From Mariniflexile litorale (GTDB taxonomy: Bacteria > Bacteroidota > Bacteroidia > Flavobacteriales > Flavobacteriaceae), in NCBI RefSeq assembly GCF_031128465.2, contig NZ_CP155618.1, positions 3,152,501-3,216,500 on the forward strand: a DNA stretch of 64,000 nt, read 5' to 3'. The notes beneath the pieces were generated by a model. The model was given only the letters and a program-made list of their open reading frames with translations, made no database searches and was not told the origin of the DNA. Positions 30,711-40,942 of the stretch are shown here, one piece after another (positions within the stretch are counted from its first letter, which is position 1; every line of letters starts with the position of its first letter). The position numbers and the translations under genes are program-made.

Positions 30711-32192
30711 ATGAATTTAACGATTGAAAATATACTATTAGTTGGCTCTATTTTACTTTTTATTAGCATTATTGTAGGTAAGACATCTTATAAATTTGGC
30801 GTTCCAACCCTAATACTCTTTTTGGCAATAGGTATGTTGGCAGGCTCTGATGGTATAGGTGGAATCCGTTTTGATGATCCAAAAATAGCACAACTTATAG
30901 GTATTGTTTCACTTAACTTTATTTTGTTTTCAGGAGGTCTCGACACTAATTGGAATGCCATAAAGCCTATTCTTAAAGAAGGTGTGGTTTTATCAACCAT
31001 AGGTGTTCTGTTCACAGCAATTACTTTAGGTACGTTTGTCTGGTATATTACCGATTTTACCATTTATGAAAGTATGCTTTTAGGATCTATTGTTTCATCA
31101 ACAGATGCGGCAGCCGTATTCTCAATTTTACGTTCCAAAAGCCTCTCACTTAAAACAAATTTAAGACCCACATTAGAATTAGAAAGCGGAAGTAACGACC
31201 CTATGGCGTATGTGTTAACTATTGCTTTTCTAACTTTAGTAATTAACCAAGATCAAAGTATTGTATCCATCATCTTTTTGTTTTTTCAGCAAATGATTTT
31301 AGGAACTATCGCAGGTTTTGGATTTGGAATACTTAGTAAATTCATTATTAACAAAATCAAACTAGATTTTGAAGGTCTTTACCCTGTTTTGGTTATTGCC
31401 CTTATGTTTATTACATTTTCGGCAACTGATTTTGTAGGAGGTAACGGTTTTCTTGCTATATATATTTGTGCAGTATACTTAGGAAATCAAGACCTGATAC
31501 ACAAAAACACTATTTTAAAAATGTATGACGGATTGGCTTGGTTGATGCAAATTGTACTCTTCCTTACTTTAGGTCTACTCGTTTTTCCATCTCAAATTGT
31601 TCCGTATATTGGAATCGGACTCCTTATTTCTTTGTTCTTAATATTGGTAGCGCGACCAATAAGTGTTTTTCTTAGTTTAATATTTTTCAAAATGAAACTA
31701 AGAAGACGATTTTATATTTCTTGGGTGGGTTTGCGTGGTGCAGTTCCTATTGTATTTGCAACATACCCACTTTTAGCAGGAATTGAAAAGGCAAATATGA
31801 TTTTTAATATCGTATTTTTTATTTCCGTTACATCTGTTCTTATTCAAGGAACCACCTTGTCATTATTTGCCAAATGGCTAAAAGTGGCACTTCCGGAAAA
31901 GGCAAAAAAAATAAGCCAAATAGATCAACTTATTTTGGACTTGCCAAAATCTTCTTTGCAAGAATTTGAGATTTTACCAGACTTTTACGCAGTAAACAAA
32001 AGAATTGTCGATTTGAATTTCCCGAAATCAGCATTCATCGTCATGATAAAACGTAATAAAGCATATATTCGGCCTGGGGGTTCTACTAACATTCATGCAA
32101 ATGATGTTTTAATGATTCTTGCAGATAGTAAGGAAGATTATGCCAAAGTTAACGAATGTCTTTACAAGCCAAATAATTTGAAAAAAGCCTAG
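30711..32192 (+). CDS. nhaP2: Potassium/proton antiporter, CPA1 family (NhaP2/CvrA-like)
   Basis: A 493-residue inner-membrane exchanger. About twelve hydrophobic helices fill residues 1-385, with the CPA1 signatures FGVPTLILFLAIGMLAGSDG, LNFILFSGGLDTN, the SSTDAAAVFSILR ion site, and ELESGSNDPMAYVL with the paired Asn-Asp. A cytoplasmic TrkA-C/RCK_C domain fills about 410-490 (LPKSSLQEFEILPDFYAVNK, then RPGGSTNIHANDVLMIL), which in this family controls K+ efflux by nucleotide binding. Likely role: K+/H+ or Na+/H+ exchange in pH and osmotic balance. It is a single-gene unit. Confidence 0.9.
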   Translation: MNLTIENILLVGSILLFISIIVGKTSYKFGVPTLILFLAIGMLAGSDGIGGIRFDDPKIAQLIGIVSLNFILFSGGLDTNWNAIKPILKEGVVLSTIGVLFTAITLGTFVWYITDFTIYESMLLGSIVSSTDAAAVFSILRSKSLSLKTNLRPTLELESGSNDPMAYVLTIAFLTLVINQDQSIVSIIFLFFQQMILGTIAGFGFGILSKFIINKIKLDFEGLYPVLVIALMFITFSATDFVGGNGFLAIYICAVYLGNQDLIHKNTILKMYDGLAWLMQIVLFLTLGLLVFPSQIVPYIGIGLLISLFLILVARPISVFLSLIFFKMKLRRRFYISWVGLRGAVPIVFATYPLLAGIEKANMIFNIVFFISVTSVLIQGTTLSLFAKWLKVALPEKAKKISQIDQLILDLPKSSLQEFEILPDFYAVNKRIVDLNFPKSAFIVMIKRNKAYIRPGGSTNIHANDVLMILADSKEDYAKVNECLYKPNNLKKA

Positions 32193-32285
32193 TTGAAAGT
32201 GTCGTATGTTATTTGAGTTAAATACTCTGTGCTTATACTTTAAATAATTAATGAAATAACTACATTTGCACTCGCAAATTATAGA

Positions 32286-32304
32286 TTTCCGCATTTGTGG
32301 AAAT
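32286..32304 (+). other. Leader hairpin before ychF
   Basis: ATTTCCGC at about 32285-32292 pairs with GTGGAAAT at 32297-32304 around a 4-base loop, in the 5' leader. A -7 element TACATTTG lies upstream at 32261-32268. The hairpin ends 18 nt before the ychF ATG. Role unknown. Confidence 0.45.
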
Positions 32305-32322
32305 TAAAAAAATAAATTTTAA

Positions 32323-33417
32323 ATGAAAGCAGGTATTGTAGGATTGCCAAACGTAGGAAAATCGACCTTATTTAATTGTTTGTCTAACGCCAAAGCGCAA
32401 AGTGCTAACTTTCCGTTTTGTACCATAGAGCCTAATATAGGTGTAGTGAATGTGCCAGATAAACGTTTAGAGAAACTTACAGAATTGGTAAAACCTGTAC
32501 GTGTGCAACCCGCAACCGTTGAGATTGTTGACATTGCCGGTTTGGTAAAAGGTGCCAGTAAAGGGGAGGGTTTAGGAAATCAATTCTTAGCGAACATTCG
32601 CGAAACCGATGCTATTTTACACGTATTACGTTGTTTTGATAACGATAATATTGTGCATGTTGATGGGAATGTGAACCCCATTCGCGATAAGGAGACCATC
32701 GACATGGAATTACAACTTAAAGATTTAGAGACTGTCGACAAAAAGCTTGAAAAAGTAAAACGTGCTGCTAAAACTGGTAATAAAGATGCCCAAAAAGAAG
32801 AAGCTGTTTTATTAAGAATAAAAGAAAATTTAGAAGCAGGCATCTCGGTTCGTGCTTTAGAATTTAGTGAAGATGATTATGAAGATTTTGTAAAACCAGC
32901 ACAATTAATTACGGAAAAACCAGTGATGTATGTGTGTAATGTCGATGAGGCATCTGCAGTTTCTGGGAATAAATATGTTGAATTAGTGAAAGAAGCTGTT
33001 AAAGATGAAAATGCCGAGGTGTTATTTTTAGCAGTTGGTACCGAGGCCGATATTACCGAGTTAGACGATTATGAAGAGCGCCAAATGTTTTTACAAGATA
33101 TAGGTTTAGACGAAGCGGGTTCTGCAAAATTAATACGTTCAGCTTACAAGCTATTAAAACAACAAACATATTTTACTGCGGGCGTTAAAGAAGTGCGCGC
33201 TTGGACTATTGATATTGGAGCTTCCGCACCGCAGGCAGCCGGTGTTATTCATACCGATTTTGAAAAAGGCTTTATTAGAGCTGAAGTTATTGGTTATGAG
33301 GATTATGTGTATTATGGAAGTGAAGCTAAAGTAAAGGAAGCTGGTAAAATGCGAGTTGAAGGAAAGAATTACATTGTTAAAGATGGTGATATAATGCATT
33401 TCTTATTTAACGTTTAA
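32323..33417 (+). CDS. ychF: Redox-responsive ATPase YchF (Obg-like)
   Basis: YchF is a universally conserved ribosome-associated ATPase of the Obg/TRAFAC class. The 364-residue length is standard. P-loop: GLPNVGKSTLFN (7-18); effector region SANFPFCTIEPN; G3: DIAGLVKGAS; the NxxE-type G4 (CNVDEAS) explains ATP rather than GTP use. The C-terminal TGS domain (FTAGVKEVRAWTI, then GVIHTDFEKGFIRAEV) completes it. Convergent with trmD. Confidence 0.96.
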   Translation: MKAGIVGLPNVGKSTLFNCLSNAKAQSANFPFCTIEPNIGVVNVPDKRLEKLTELVKPVRVQPATVEIVDIAGLVKGASKGEGLGNQFLANIRETDAILHVLRCFDNDNIVHVDGNVNPIRDKETIDMELQLKDLETVDKKLEKVKRAAKTGNKDAQKEEAVLLRIKENLEAGISVRALEFSEDDYEDFVKPAQLITEKPVMYVCNVDEASAVSGNKYVELVKEAVKDENAEVLFLAVGTEADITELDDYEERQMFLQDIGLDEAGSAKLIRSAYKLLKQQTYFTAGVKEVRAWTIDIGASAPQAAGVIHTDFEKGFIRAEVIGYEDYVYYGSEAKVKEAGKMRVEGKNYIVKDGDIMHFLFNV

Positions 33418-33433
33418 TCTACATTATTATAAT

Positions 33434-33471
33434 TATAGAGAGTTTTGCTTTTATAAGTGAGGTTCTCTATA
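33434..33471. terminator. Possible terminator between ychF and trmD
   Basis: TATAGAGA (33434-33441) and its complement (33464-33471) enclose a 22-base loop between two convergent genes. No strong T run, so only weakly supported. Confidence 0.35.
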
Positions 33472-33483
33472 TTCTCTAAAGTT

Positions 33484-34161
33484 TTATTCTTCTAGCAAAT
33501 CAGGGCGGCGTATTTTGGTGCGTTCGTATGCTTGGTCTTCACGCCATTTATCTATTTCAGGAAGGTTGCCACTAAATAATAATTCAGGTACTTTCCAGCC
33601 TTTATAATCGCGGGGTTTGGTGTAAATGGGCGGTGCCAATAAGTTGTCTTGAAACGAATCGGTTAGGGCAGAGGTTTCATTGCCTAAAACGCCTGGTATT
33701 AATCTTATAATGGCATCACAGAGTACAGCGGCACCTAATTCACCACCAGATAAAACATAATCGCCGATAGAAATTTCTCGGGTTATAAATTGGTCGCGCA
33801 CCCGTTGATCCACGCCCTTATAATGCCCACATAAAATAATAATATTTTCTTTTAACGATAAATGGTTGGCCATACCTTGTTTTAAGGTTTCTCCATCGGG
33901 TGTCATATAAATTATTTCATCGTATGTGCGTTGTGCTTTCAATGCTGAAATACATTTATCAATTGGTTCTACCATCATGACCATGCCTGCACCACCTCCA
34001 AATTGTGTGTCATCAACCGATTTATGTTTGTCAGACGTATAATCGCGTAAATTATGAAAATGGACTTCTACCAAATTGGCTTCTATAGCGCGTTTTAAAA
34101 TAGAGGCTTCAAACGGGCTTTTAAGTAATTCGGGTAAAACGGTAATAATGTCAATGCGCAT
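33484..34161 (-). CDS. trmD: tRNA (guanine37-N1)-methyltransferase
   Basis: TrmD methylates G37 next to the anticodon and prevents frameshifting. The 225-residue product shows the trefoil-knot SAM site: [20 protein letters not shown] at the start, [45 protein letters not shown] and ETSALTDSF. The usual rpsP-rimM-trmD-rplS operon is not present; here it is monocistronic and convergent with ychF, which is normal for Bacteroidota. Confidence 0.96.
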   Translation of the reverse strand: MRIDIITVLPELLKSPFEASILKRAIEANLVEVHFHNLRDYTSDKHKSVDDTQFGGGAGMVMMVEPIDKCISALKAQRTYDEIIYMTPDGETLKQGMANHLSLKENIIILCGHYKGVDQRVRDQFITREISIGDYVLSGGELGAAVLCDAIIRLIPGVLGNETSALTDSFQDNLLAPPIYTKPRDYKGWKVPELLFSGNLPEIDKWREDQAYERTKIRRPDLLEE

Positions 34162-34304
34162 GGTTCTGTATTAAGAAGGTCAAAGATAATTCAATTAATG
34201 AATTTTAGGAAGATAGGTTGGGTTAAACATTTGTGGATTAATTTTTATTGATTCAAATAACATGCAAGTCTATCAGTTAAAAAAACAAAACGTTTTTCTA
34301 TAAA

Positions 34305-35087
34305 TTATTCTGATAAAAATACTTTTGCTTCCTCCCAAAACACATCCATTTCAGCTAATGTCATATCTTTGAGCGGTTTATTAATGGCTTTCGCTTTTTC
34401 TTCAAGATATTGAAAACGTTTACTGAATTTTTTATTGGTGCGTTCTAAAGCATTTTCTGGGTTGATATTTAAAAACCGCGCGTAGTTAACCATAGAAAAT
34501 AACACATCGCCAAATTCACTTTCCATAGCTTGCTTGTCGCCTTTTTCTATTTCAACCTTAAATTCAGCAAGTTCTTCTTCAACTTTTTCCCAAACTTGGT
34601 TCGGATGTTCCCAATCAAAACCCACACCAGCTACTTTTTCTTGAATTCTATTTGCTTTAACTAAGGCAGGCAGACTATGTGGTACACCTTCTAAAACACT
34701 GTTTTTACCTTCTTTAAGTTTTAAGTTTTCCCAGTTACGTTTCACATCCTCTTCATTTTCAACTTTTACATCGCCATAAATATGTGGGTGTCTGTTTATT
34801 AATTTTTCACAAATACTATTGCATACATCAGCGATATCAAAATCATTAGTTTCACTGCCTATCTTAGAATAGAATACAATATGAAGCAGTACATCGCCCA
34901 ATTCTTTTTTTATTTCTTCTAAATCATTATCTAAAATAGCATCACCAAGCTCGTAAGTTTCTTCAATGGTTAAATGGCGTAAACTCTCCATGGTTTGCTT
35001 TTTGTCCCAAGGACATTGGGTTCGTAATTCATCCATGATAGTTAGTAAACGGTCAAAAGCTTTAAGTTGATTTTCTCTGGTATTCAT
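34305..35087 (-). CDS. mazG: Nucleoside triphosphate pyrophosphohydrolase MazG
   Basis: MazG hydrolyses NTPs and dNTPs to monophosphates, cleaning the nucleotide pool and affecting ppGpp. The 260-residue product has both MazG domains: domain 1 with CPWDKKQTMESL, EETYELGDAI and ELGDVLLHIVFYSKI (about 23-90), and domain 2 with GFDWEHPNQVWEKVEEELAE and ESEFGDVLFSMVNYARF (about 155-215). All EExxD-type metal ligands are present. Monocistronic, with the divergent C1q-like gene upstream. Confidence 0.95.
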   Translation of the reverse strand: MNTRENQLKAFDRLLTIMDELRTQCPWDKKQTMESLRHLTIEETYELGDAILDNDLEEIKKELGDVLLHIVFYSKIGSETNDFDIADVCNSICEKLINRHPHIYGDVKVENEEDVKRNWENLKLKEGKNSVLEGVPHSLPALVKANRIQEKVAGVGFDWEHPNQVWEKVEEELAEFKVEIEKGDKQAMESEFGDVLFSMVNYARFLNINPENALERTNKKFSKRFQYLEEKAKAINKPLKDMTLAEMDVFWEEAKVFLSE

Positions 35088-35313
35088 ATATAAAAGTTAA
35101 ATGGGCGTTTTCTATATTTCAGTCAAAAGTAAATGTATTAAATATGATAGAGAATCGTATGTTAATATTGTTTTCAATTTATATAATATCCATGGATATT
35201 TAAATTCATACATCGAAAAACATAAAAAAAATAAAAAATGTAATAATTTTTTTATTATCTTAATAGAAAATTAGTCTCTCATATATTATAATTAGTAACT
35301 CTTAATTTAAAAT

Positions 35314-35976
35314 ATGATGAACAAAGTTATTTTTCTTCTATTTTTCACACCAACACTAGGGGCTCAGGTTGGTATTGAAACAACAAACCCCACTGCAACA
35401 TTAGATGTTAATGGTACACTTAGGATAAGGAGTACTATAAATGAAACCGATCTTGACGTTATTAACGATTCTATTTTAGTTATATCAAAATCTGGAAATG
35501 TTAATAGAGCTAAAGGTGAAGATATCATAAACGCTACGCTTCCAACAATGGTTAGAGCCTCTTTCTCAACTAGTGGAGATATTCTTCATACCTTAATTGG
35601 AGATGAGTCTGTAATAGAATTTGATACCGAACAGATTGATTATAATAGTGAATTTGATCCTTCAACATACACATTTACTGCGAAGCAAGAGGGTATCTAT
35701 AACATTAGTGCACAAATAAAAATTAATGCAGCTATAACAGCAAGTACAAATTTTGGTTTAGGAATTTATAAAAACAATGTTTTAGTGGCAGAACAAAGTT
35801 TTCTAAGTGTTGTTGTAGGTGCTGTGGATGTGTCATCCCCAATTAGGTATGTTTCAGCCACTTTGGATTTAGCAGTAAGTGACACTATCACTTTTAAAGT
35901 AACCTCTGGTCTTGTTTCGGTTAATATTTTAGGAATTTCATCTGATAGCTATTGTGCCATTTATCAAATAAGATAA
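35314..35976 (+). CDS. Secreted C1q/TNF-like protein
   Basis: A 220-residue exported protein. The signal peptide is short (MMNKVIFLLFFTPTLGA; the second Met is equally plausible as start). After it comes QVGIETTNPTATLDVNGTLR, the phrase found at the start of many Bacteroidota tail-fibre-like surface proteins. From about residue 85 to the end the protein reads as a C1q-like jelly-roll: IDYNSEFDPSTYTFTAKQEG, IYNISAQIKI, FGLGIYKNNVLVA and a final SDSYCAIYQIR. C1q domains mediate trimerisation and ligand binding. Its role here is unknown. A strong terminator follows. Confidence 0.75.
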   Translation: MMNKVIFLLFFTPTLGAQVGIETTNPTATLDVNGTLRIRSTINETDLDVINDSILVISKSGNVNRAKGEDIINATLPTMVRASFSTSGDILHTLIGDESVIEFDTEQIDYNSEFDPSTYTFTAKQEGIYNISAQIKINAAITASTNFGLGIYKNNVLVAEQSFLSVVVGAVDVSSPIRYVSATLDLAVSDTITFKVTSGLVSVNILGISSDSYCAIYQIR

Positions 35977-35989
35977 AATTAAAAAGCAT

Positions 35990-36028
35990 AAAAAAGCCAT
36001 TAATCTATTATATTAATGGCTTTTTTTA
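35990..36028. terminator. Bidirectional terminator between the C1q-like gene and aconitase
   Basis: AAAAAAGCCATTAAT (35990-36004) pairs perfectly with 36012-36026 across a 7-base loop, with a run of T after each arm on its own strand. Serves both convergent genes. Confidence 0.93.
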
Positions 36029-36051
36029 TAGTTTAAAACGTAGATGTTTAA

Positions 36052-38328
36052 TTAAGAAGCTTTATTGTTTTCTTTTTTAATCAAGTTTAAAGCAGAACCC
36101 TCATTATACCATGCAATTTGTGCAGCATTATAAGTGTGGTTTAATTTGATGCTATCTTTAGTACCATCAGCATGTACAGCTTCTAGTGTTAATTGTTTAT
36201 CTGGAGCGAACTCATTTAAGTCTAAAAAGTTGAAAGTATCATCTTCTTGAATTAAATCGTAGTCAGCTTCATTCGCAAATGTTAAGCCTAACATCCCTTG
36301 TTTTTTAAGGTTTGTTTCATGAATACGTGCAAACGATTTTACAATAACAGCTGCCACACCTAAAAATCTAGGTTCCATAGCAGCGTGCTCGCGAGAAGAT
36401 CCTTCACCATAGTTATGATCACCAACAACAATTGTTTTAATACCAGCAGCTTTATAAGCTCTTGCTGTATCTGGAACACCACCAAATTCACCTGTTAATT
36501 GGTTTTTTACAAAATTTGTTTTTTGTCCAAAAGCATTTACAGCTCCAATTAAACAGTTGTTAGAAATATTATCTAAATGTCCACGGAAACGTAACCAAGG
36601 TCCAGCCATACTAATATGGTCGGTTGTACATTTTCCAAAGGCTTTAATCAATAATTTAGCGCCGTTAATAGTGTTTCCAATAGGCTCGAAAGGTGTTAAT
36701 AGTTGTAAGCGTTCAGAATCTTCAGCTACTTTTACTTGAACATGACTTCCATCTGCTTCTGGTGCTAAATAACCATTTTCTTTAACTTCAAAACCTTTAG
36801 GAGGTAATTCCCAGCCTGTTGGCTCTTCAAACATCACTTCCTCACCATTTTCATTGATAAGTTTATCTGTCATTGGGTTGAAGTCTAAACGACCAGCAAT
36901 AGCAATAGCAGCGGTAATTTCTGGTGAAGCTACAAATGCATGCGTATTTGGGTTACCATCGGCACGCTTCGCAAAGTTTCTATTAAATGAATGAACGATG
37001 CTGTTTTTTGGTGCGTTTTTAGGATCGCTGTAACGCGCCCACTGTCCAATACAGGGTCCACAAGCATTTGTAAATATTTTAGCGTCTAATTTTTCAAAGA
37101 CCTGAAGAATTCCATCTCTTTCGGCAGTATATCTTACTTGTTCAGAACCTGGATTAATTCCTAATTCTGATTTCATTTTAAGACCTTTATCTAAGGCTTG
37201 TTGTGCAATTGATGAGGCACGCGATAAATCTTCGTAAGATGAATTGGTACAAGACCCAATTAATCCCCATTCTACTGCAATTGGCCAATCGTTAGCCGTT
37301 GCTTTCTCTTTCATATCTTTACCCACAGAAGTAGATAAATCTGGTGTGAAAGGACCATTTAATAAAGGACCTAATTCAGATAAATTTATTTCAATTACTT
37401 GATCGAAATATTGTTCTGGGTTGGCATATACTTCAGCATCAGCAGTTAAATAGCTTTTTACTTTATTTGCAGCATCAGCAACATCAGCTCTGTCTGTAGA
37501 ACGTAAATAGCGTTCCATAGAATCATCATAACCAAAAGTAGATGTTGTAGCACCTATTTCAGCACCCATATTACAAATGGTACCTTTTCCTGTACAAGAC
37601 ATAGAAATAGCACCTGGCCCAAAATATTCAACAATAGCTCCAGTTCCACCTTTTACAGTTAAAATTTCGGCTACTTTTAAAATGACATCTTTAGGCGCCG
37701 TCCAACCAGATAATTTACCAGTTAATTTAACACCAATCAGTTTTGGGAATTTAAGTTCCCAAGCCATACCTGCCATTACATCAACCGCATCGGCACCACC
37801 TACACCAATAGCAACCATTCCTAATCCACCTGCATTTACAGTATGGGAATCGGTACCAATCATCATCCCACCTGGAAATGCATAATTTTCTAACACCACT
37901 TGGTGAATAATACCAGCACCTGGTTTCCAAAAACCAATACCATATTTATTAGAAACAGACTCTAAGAAGTTGAATACTTCGCTGCTGACACTATTTGCGT
38001 GTTTTAAATCGATTGTAGCTCCTTCTTTAGCTTGAATTAAATGATCGCAATGTACCGTAGTAGGAACAGCAACTTTACTTTTACCTGCTTGCATAAATTG
38101 CAATAAAGCCATTTGAGCCGTTGCATCTTGACATGCAATTCTATCTGGAGCAAAATCTACATAATCTTTACCTCTTTCAAATGCCTTAGTAGGATTTCCA
38201 TCCCAAAGGTGATTGTATAATATTTTTTCAGAAAGGGTTAATGGTCTTCCTACAACTTCACGAGCCTTATCAACGCGTTCTGCCATTTTGGTGTACACAC
38301 CTTTAATCATCTCAATGTCAAATGCCAT
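36052..38328 (-). CDS. acn: Aconitate hydratase, mitochondrial type
   Basis: Aconitase isomerises citrate to isocitrate in the TCA cycle with a [4Fe-4S] cluster. The 758-residue length and wording fit the mitochondrial-type enzyme rather than AcnA or AcnB of E. coli. Cluster ligands are in [14 protein letters not shown] and [12 protein letters not shown]; active-site segments include [28 protein letters not shown] and [19 protein letters not shown] in the swivelling domain. The gene is monocistronic, 198 nt after moxR on the same strand. Confidence 0.95.
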   Translation of the reverse strand: MAFDIEMIKGVYTKMAERVDKAREVVGRPLTLSEKILYNHLWDGNPTKAFERGKDYVDFAPDRIACQDATAQMALLQFMQAGKSKVAVPTTVHCDHLIQAKEGATIDLKHANSVSSEVFNFLESVSNKYGIGFWKPGAGIIHQVVLENYAFPGGMMIGTDSHTVNAGGLGMVAIGVGGADAVDVMAGMAWELKFPKLIGVKLTGKLSGWTAPKDVILKVAEILTVKGGTGAIVEYFGPGAISMSCTGKGTICNMGAEIGATTSTFGYDDSMERYLRSTDRADVADAANKVKSYLTADAEVYANPEQYFDQVIEINLSELGPLLNGPFTPDLSTSVGKDMKEKATANDWPIAVEWGLIGSCTNSSYEDLSRASSIAQQALDKGLKMKSELGINPGSEQVRYTAERDGILQVFEKLDAKIFTNACGPCIGQWARYSDPKNAPKNSIVHSFNRNFAKRADGNPNTHAFVASPEITAAIAIAGRLDFNPMTDKLINENGEEVMFEEPTGWELPPKGFEVKENGYLAPEADGSHVQVKVAEDSERLQLLTPFEPIGNTINGAKLLIKAFGKCTTDHISMAGPWLRFRGHLDNISNNCLIGAVNAFGQKTNFVKNQLTGEFGGVPDTARAYKAAGIKTIVVGDHNYGEGSSREHAAMEPRFLGVAAVIVKSFARIHETNLKKQGMLGLTFANEADYDLIQEDDTFNFLDLNEFAPDKQLTLEAVHADGTKDSIKLNHTYNAAQIAWYNEGSALNLIKKENNKAS

Positions 38329-38526
38329 ATGTTCTATGTTTAATATTTGGTTTTTTAAAAGTTATGCAAATTACGAAATTAATCTAAGGTTCTAAAAATA
38401 AACGCAGCAATACGCTAAATGAATACGGTGAATTTATTATAGTCACATTTTTAATTAATATGATTATATTTTTTTTAATATTTAAAGAATATTAATGCTG
38501 ATTTAATAAAGAATTAACGTTAAAAA

Positions 38527-39480
38527 CTAAAATAAGCTTTTGATAATTTGCTCTTCGGAAACACCTTCTGCCTCTGCCTTATAGTTTTTAATGATTCGAT
38601 GTCTTAAAATACTGTGAGCTACGGCTTGTACGTTTTCAATATCTGGAGAAAACTTGCCAAGTATAGCAGCATGTGTTTTGGCTGCTAATATTAGGTTTTG
38701 CGAAGCTCTGGGGCCTGCACCCCAATCGATATAGTTTTTAACTAAATCGTTAGCTGTACCACCATTTGGTCTAGTTTTACCTACCATGGTTACAGCATAT
38801 TCAATAACATTATCTGCAATGGGTATTCTTCTTATTAAATGCTGAAAGTCTGTTATTTCTTTTGCCGAAAAAAGGGCATTTACTTGTGCTTGATTATCTG
38901 AAGTAGTTGATTTAACTATTTCCACTTCTTCTTTAAACGATGGATAATCTAAATTGATAGCAAACATAAAACGGTCTAATTGTGCTTCAGGTAAGGGGTA
39001 GGTTCCTTCTTGCTCAATAGGGTTTTGTGTAGCCAAAACAAAATAAGGTAATTCTAATTTATAATGATTGCCAGCTACCGTTATAGCACGTTCTTGCATG
39101 GCTTCTAATAAGGCTGCTTGTGTTTTTGGAGGCGTTCTGTTAATCTCGTCTGCCAAAATAATGTTAGCAAAAATAGGGCCTTTTATAAATTTAAAATGGC
39201 GGTCTTCGTCTAAAATTTCACTACCAAGAATATCACTTGGCATTAAATCGGGTGTGAATTGAATACGTTTAAAATCGAGTCCTAAGGCTTGTGCAATGGT
39301 ATTAACCATCAACGTTTTTGCTAAACCTGGAACACCAACAAGTAAGGAATGCCCACCTGAAAAAATAGAGATTAATATTTGATTTACAACGTCATCTTGA
39401 CCAACAATAACTTTGGCTATTTCTGTTTTTAAATCCTTATATCGCTTTACAAATTGTTCAATAGCAGCTACATCAGACAT
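38527..39480 (-). CDS. MoxR-family AAA+ ATPase
   Basis: A 317-residue AAA+ ATPase that, in known systems, acts as a chaperone for VWA-domain proteins. Walker A is LLVGVPGLAKTLM (about 41-53), Walker B is IILADEINRTPPKTQAALLE, sensor 1 is FVLATQNPIEQEGTYPLPEAQ and the arginine fingers are in the DRFMFAINL region. In Bacteroidota moxR often heads a bat operon, but here it follows three isomerase genes, 4 nt from the last. Its BatA-like partner may be the VWA protein at 7.8-9.8 kb, though this is only a guess. Confidence 0.93.
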   Translation of the reverse strand: MSDVAAIEQFVKRYKDLKTEIAKVIVGQDDVVNQILISIFSGGHSLLVGVPGLAKTLMVNTIAQALGLDFKRIQFTPDLMPSDILGSEILDEDRHFKFIKGPIFANIILADEINRTPPKTQAALLEAMQERAITVAGNHYKLELPYFVLATQNPIEQEGTYPLPEAQLDRFMFAINLDYPSFKEEVEIVKSTTSDNQAQVNALFSAKEITDFQHLIRRIPIADNVIEYAVTMVGKTRPNGGTANDLVKNYIDWGAGPRASQNLILAAKTHAAILGKFSPDIENVQAVAHSILRHRIIKNYKAEAEGVSEEQIIKSLF

Positions 39481-39484
39481 ATTG

Positions 39485-40942
39485 TTACTTTTTTAACCAA
39501 TTGCTAGAAAACTCACAATTTCTATGTTCTCCGCTAATTTTTATATAAGTATCTAAAATTTTCTCTTCTTGCCATTTAGCTATTGCTTTTATCTTTTTTT
39601 CATCTAAAGCCAATTTCTTGATTTTTAAATAATCGCGTGCATAATCTGCCTCATGTTCATTAATTCTATCTGTAACCATTAAAATTTTGAACTTTATTTT
39701 AGAGGTTCTGTCTTCTTCCTTTAAAACAAGACTTACTTCATTATCTTTCAAATTTTGAATTTGAGCATATAATTCAGGCTCCATTCTGGTTAATTCAAAA
39801 TTATAATCTTGTGTTGTTGGGTTTATTAATTGCCCACCGTCTCCACGGGTTTCTTTTTCATCACTGGCTTCTCTTGCAGCATCAGCAAATGATATTTTAC
39901 CTTCAACAATACGTTGTCTAATTTTTTCTAAGCGTTCCTTTGCTTCTTTTAAAGCTTCAGTTGAAACTTGAGGGAATAAAAGTATATGACTTACATCTAC
40001 TTCTTTTCCTCTAATTTTATCACAAGATATTATATGATAACCATACTCTGTTTCAAAAGGGTCAGATATCTCTCCTTCTTGAAGCTTAAATGCCACTTCT
40101 CTAAATTCTTTAACCATTCGTGGTTGATCTCTATTCAAAGATCCTAATTTACCACCTTGTCTACCAGATTGAGGATCTTCTGAATATAAAATAGCTTTAG
40201 AACGGAAGCTAGCTCCGTTTTCAATAATGTCGGCTTTAAATTCCTTCAACCTGTTAATAACACGTTGTTTTTCTTCTTCGGATACTTTGGGTTCTGCAAC
40301 TATTTGAGCAACTTTTAACTCGGTACCAAATGTTGGACGTTCTTCTTTAGGTATTTTTTCGAAAAACATTCGTACTTCTTCGGGAGTTATTTCAATTTCA
40401 TCAACAATTTTAGCTTGCATTTTCGCTGCTAACTGGTTGGTTTTATTAATCTCGAACATGTCTTCTCGAAAAGATTTTTCGTCATCCTTTTTATAAAACT
40501 CTAAAAGTTCTTTCATAGACTTACCAGATTGCGCTAAAAATTGTTCAACCTGATAATCAACATTTTTTCTAATTTCAGAATCCGATACTTGAAGACTATC
40601 TTGTACAGCTTGGTGTGCATAAAGTTTTCGTTCTAATAAGCTTCCAAATAGCTCACAAGATTTAATGTCTTTAGTATTCACACCTTGCGCTTGTAATTGT
40701 AAATATTCTTTATCTACATCAGAATCTAGAACAATATAATCGCCTACAACCGCAGCAACACCATCCACTTTTTTAGCATTTTGGGTTCTTGTCGAATCTA
40801 TTTTTTTAGGCGCTTGTTGTATTTCCTCATCGTCTATTAACTCTTGTGCACATACACTATTAGCTATTAATAGGGTTATGAATAAAAAAACTAGTTGTTT
40901 CAAATTATTTATAAATTTCAAATTGTTTATTTTTAATGGCAT
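39485..40942 (-). CDS. SurA-like periplasmic peptidyl-prolyl isomerase
   Basis: A chaperone for outer-membrane protein folding. Two parvulin domains are seen at about 200-305 (TELKVAQIVAEPKV, GGKLGSLNRDQPRMV, FETEYGYHIISC) and 315-425 (VDVSHILLFPQVS, FADAAREASDE). An N-terminal SurA-like helical region precedes them, and the signal is near VFLFITLLIANSVCA. The start is unsure: the ATG at 40942 overlaps the upstream gene by 38 nt, while a TTG at 40903 would give an ideal signal (MKQLVFLFITLLIANSVCA) just 1 nt after the upstream stop. The moxR gene follows 4 nt downstream. Confidence 0.9.
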   Translation of the reverse strand: MPLKINNLKFINNLKQLVFLFITLLIANSVCAQELIDDEEIQQAPKKIDSTRTQNAKKVDGVAAVVGDYIVLDSDVDKEYLQLQAQGVNTKDIKSCELFGSLLERKLYAHQAVQDSLQVSDSEIRKNVDYQVEQFLAQSGKSMKELLEFYKKDDEKSFREDMFEINKTNQLAAKMQAKIVDEIEITPEEVRMFFEKIPKEERPTFGTELKVAQIVAEPKVSEEEKQRVINRLKEFKADIIENGASFRSKAILYSEDPQSGRQGGKLGSLNRDQPRMVKEFREVAFKLQEGEISDPFETEYGYHIISCDKIRGKEVDVSHILLFPQVSTEALKEAKERLEKIRQRIVEGKISFADAAREASDEKETRGDGGQLINPTTQDYNFELTRMEPELYAQIQNLKDNEVSLVLKEEDRTSKIKFKILMVTDRINEHEADYARDYLKIKKLALDEKKIKAIAKWQEEKILDTYIKISGEHRNCEFSSNWLKK

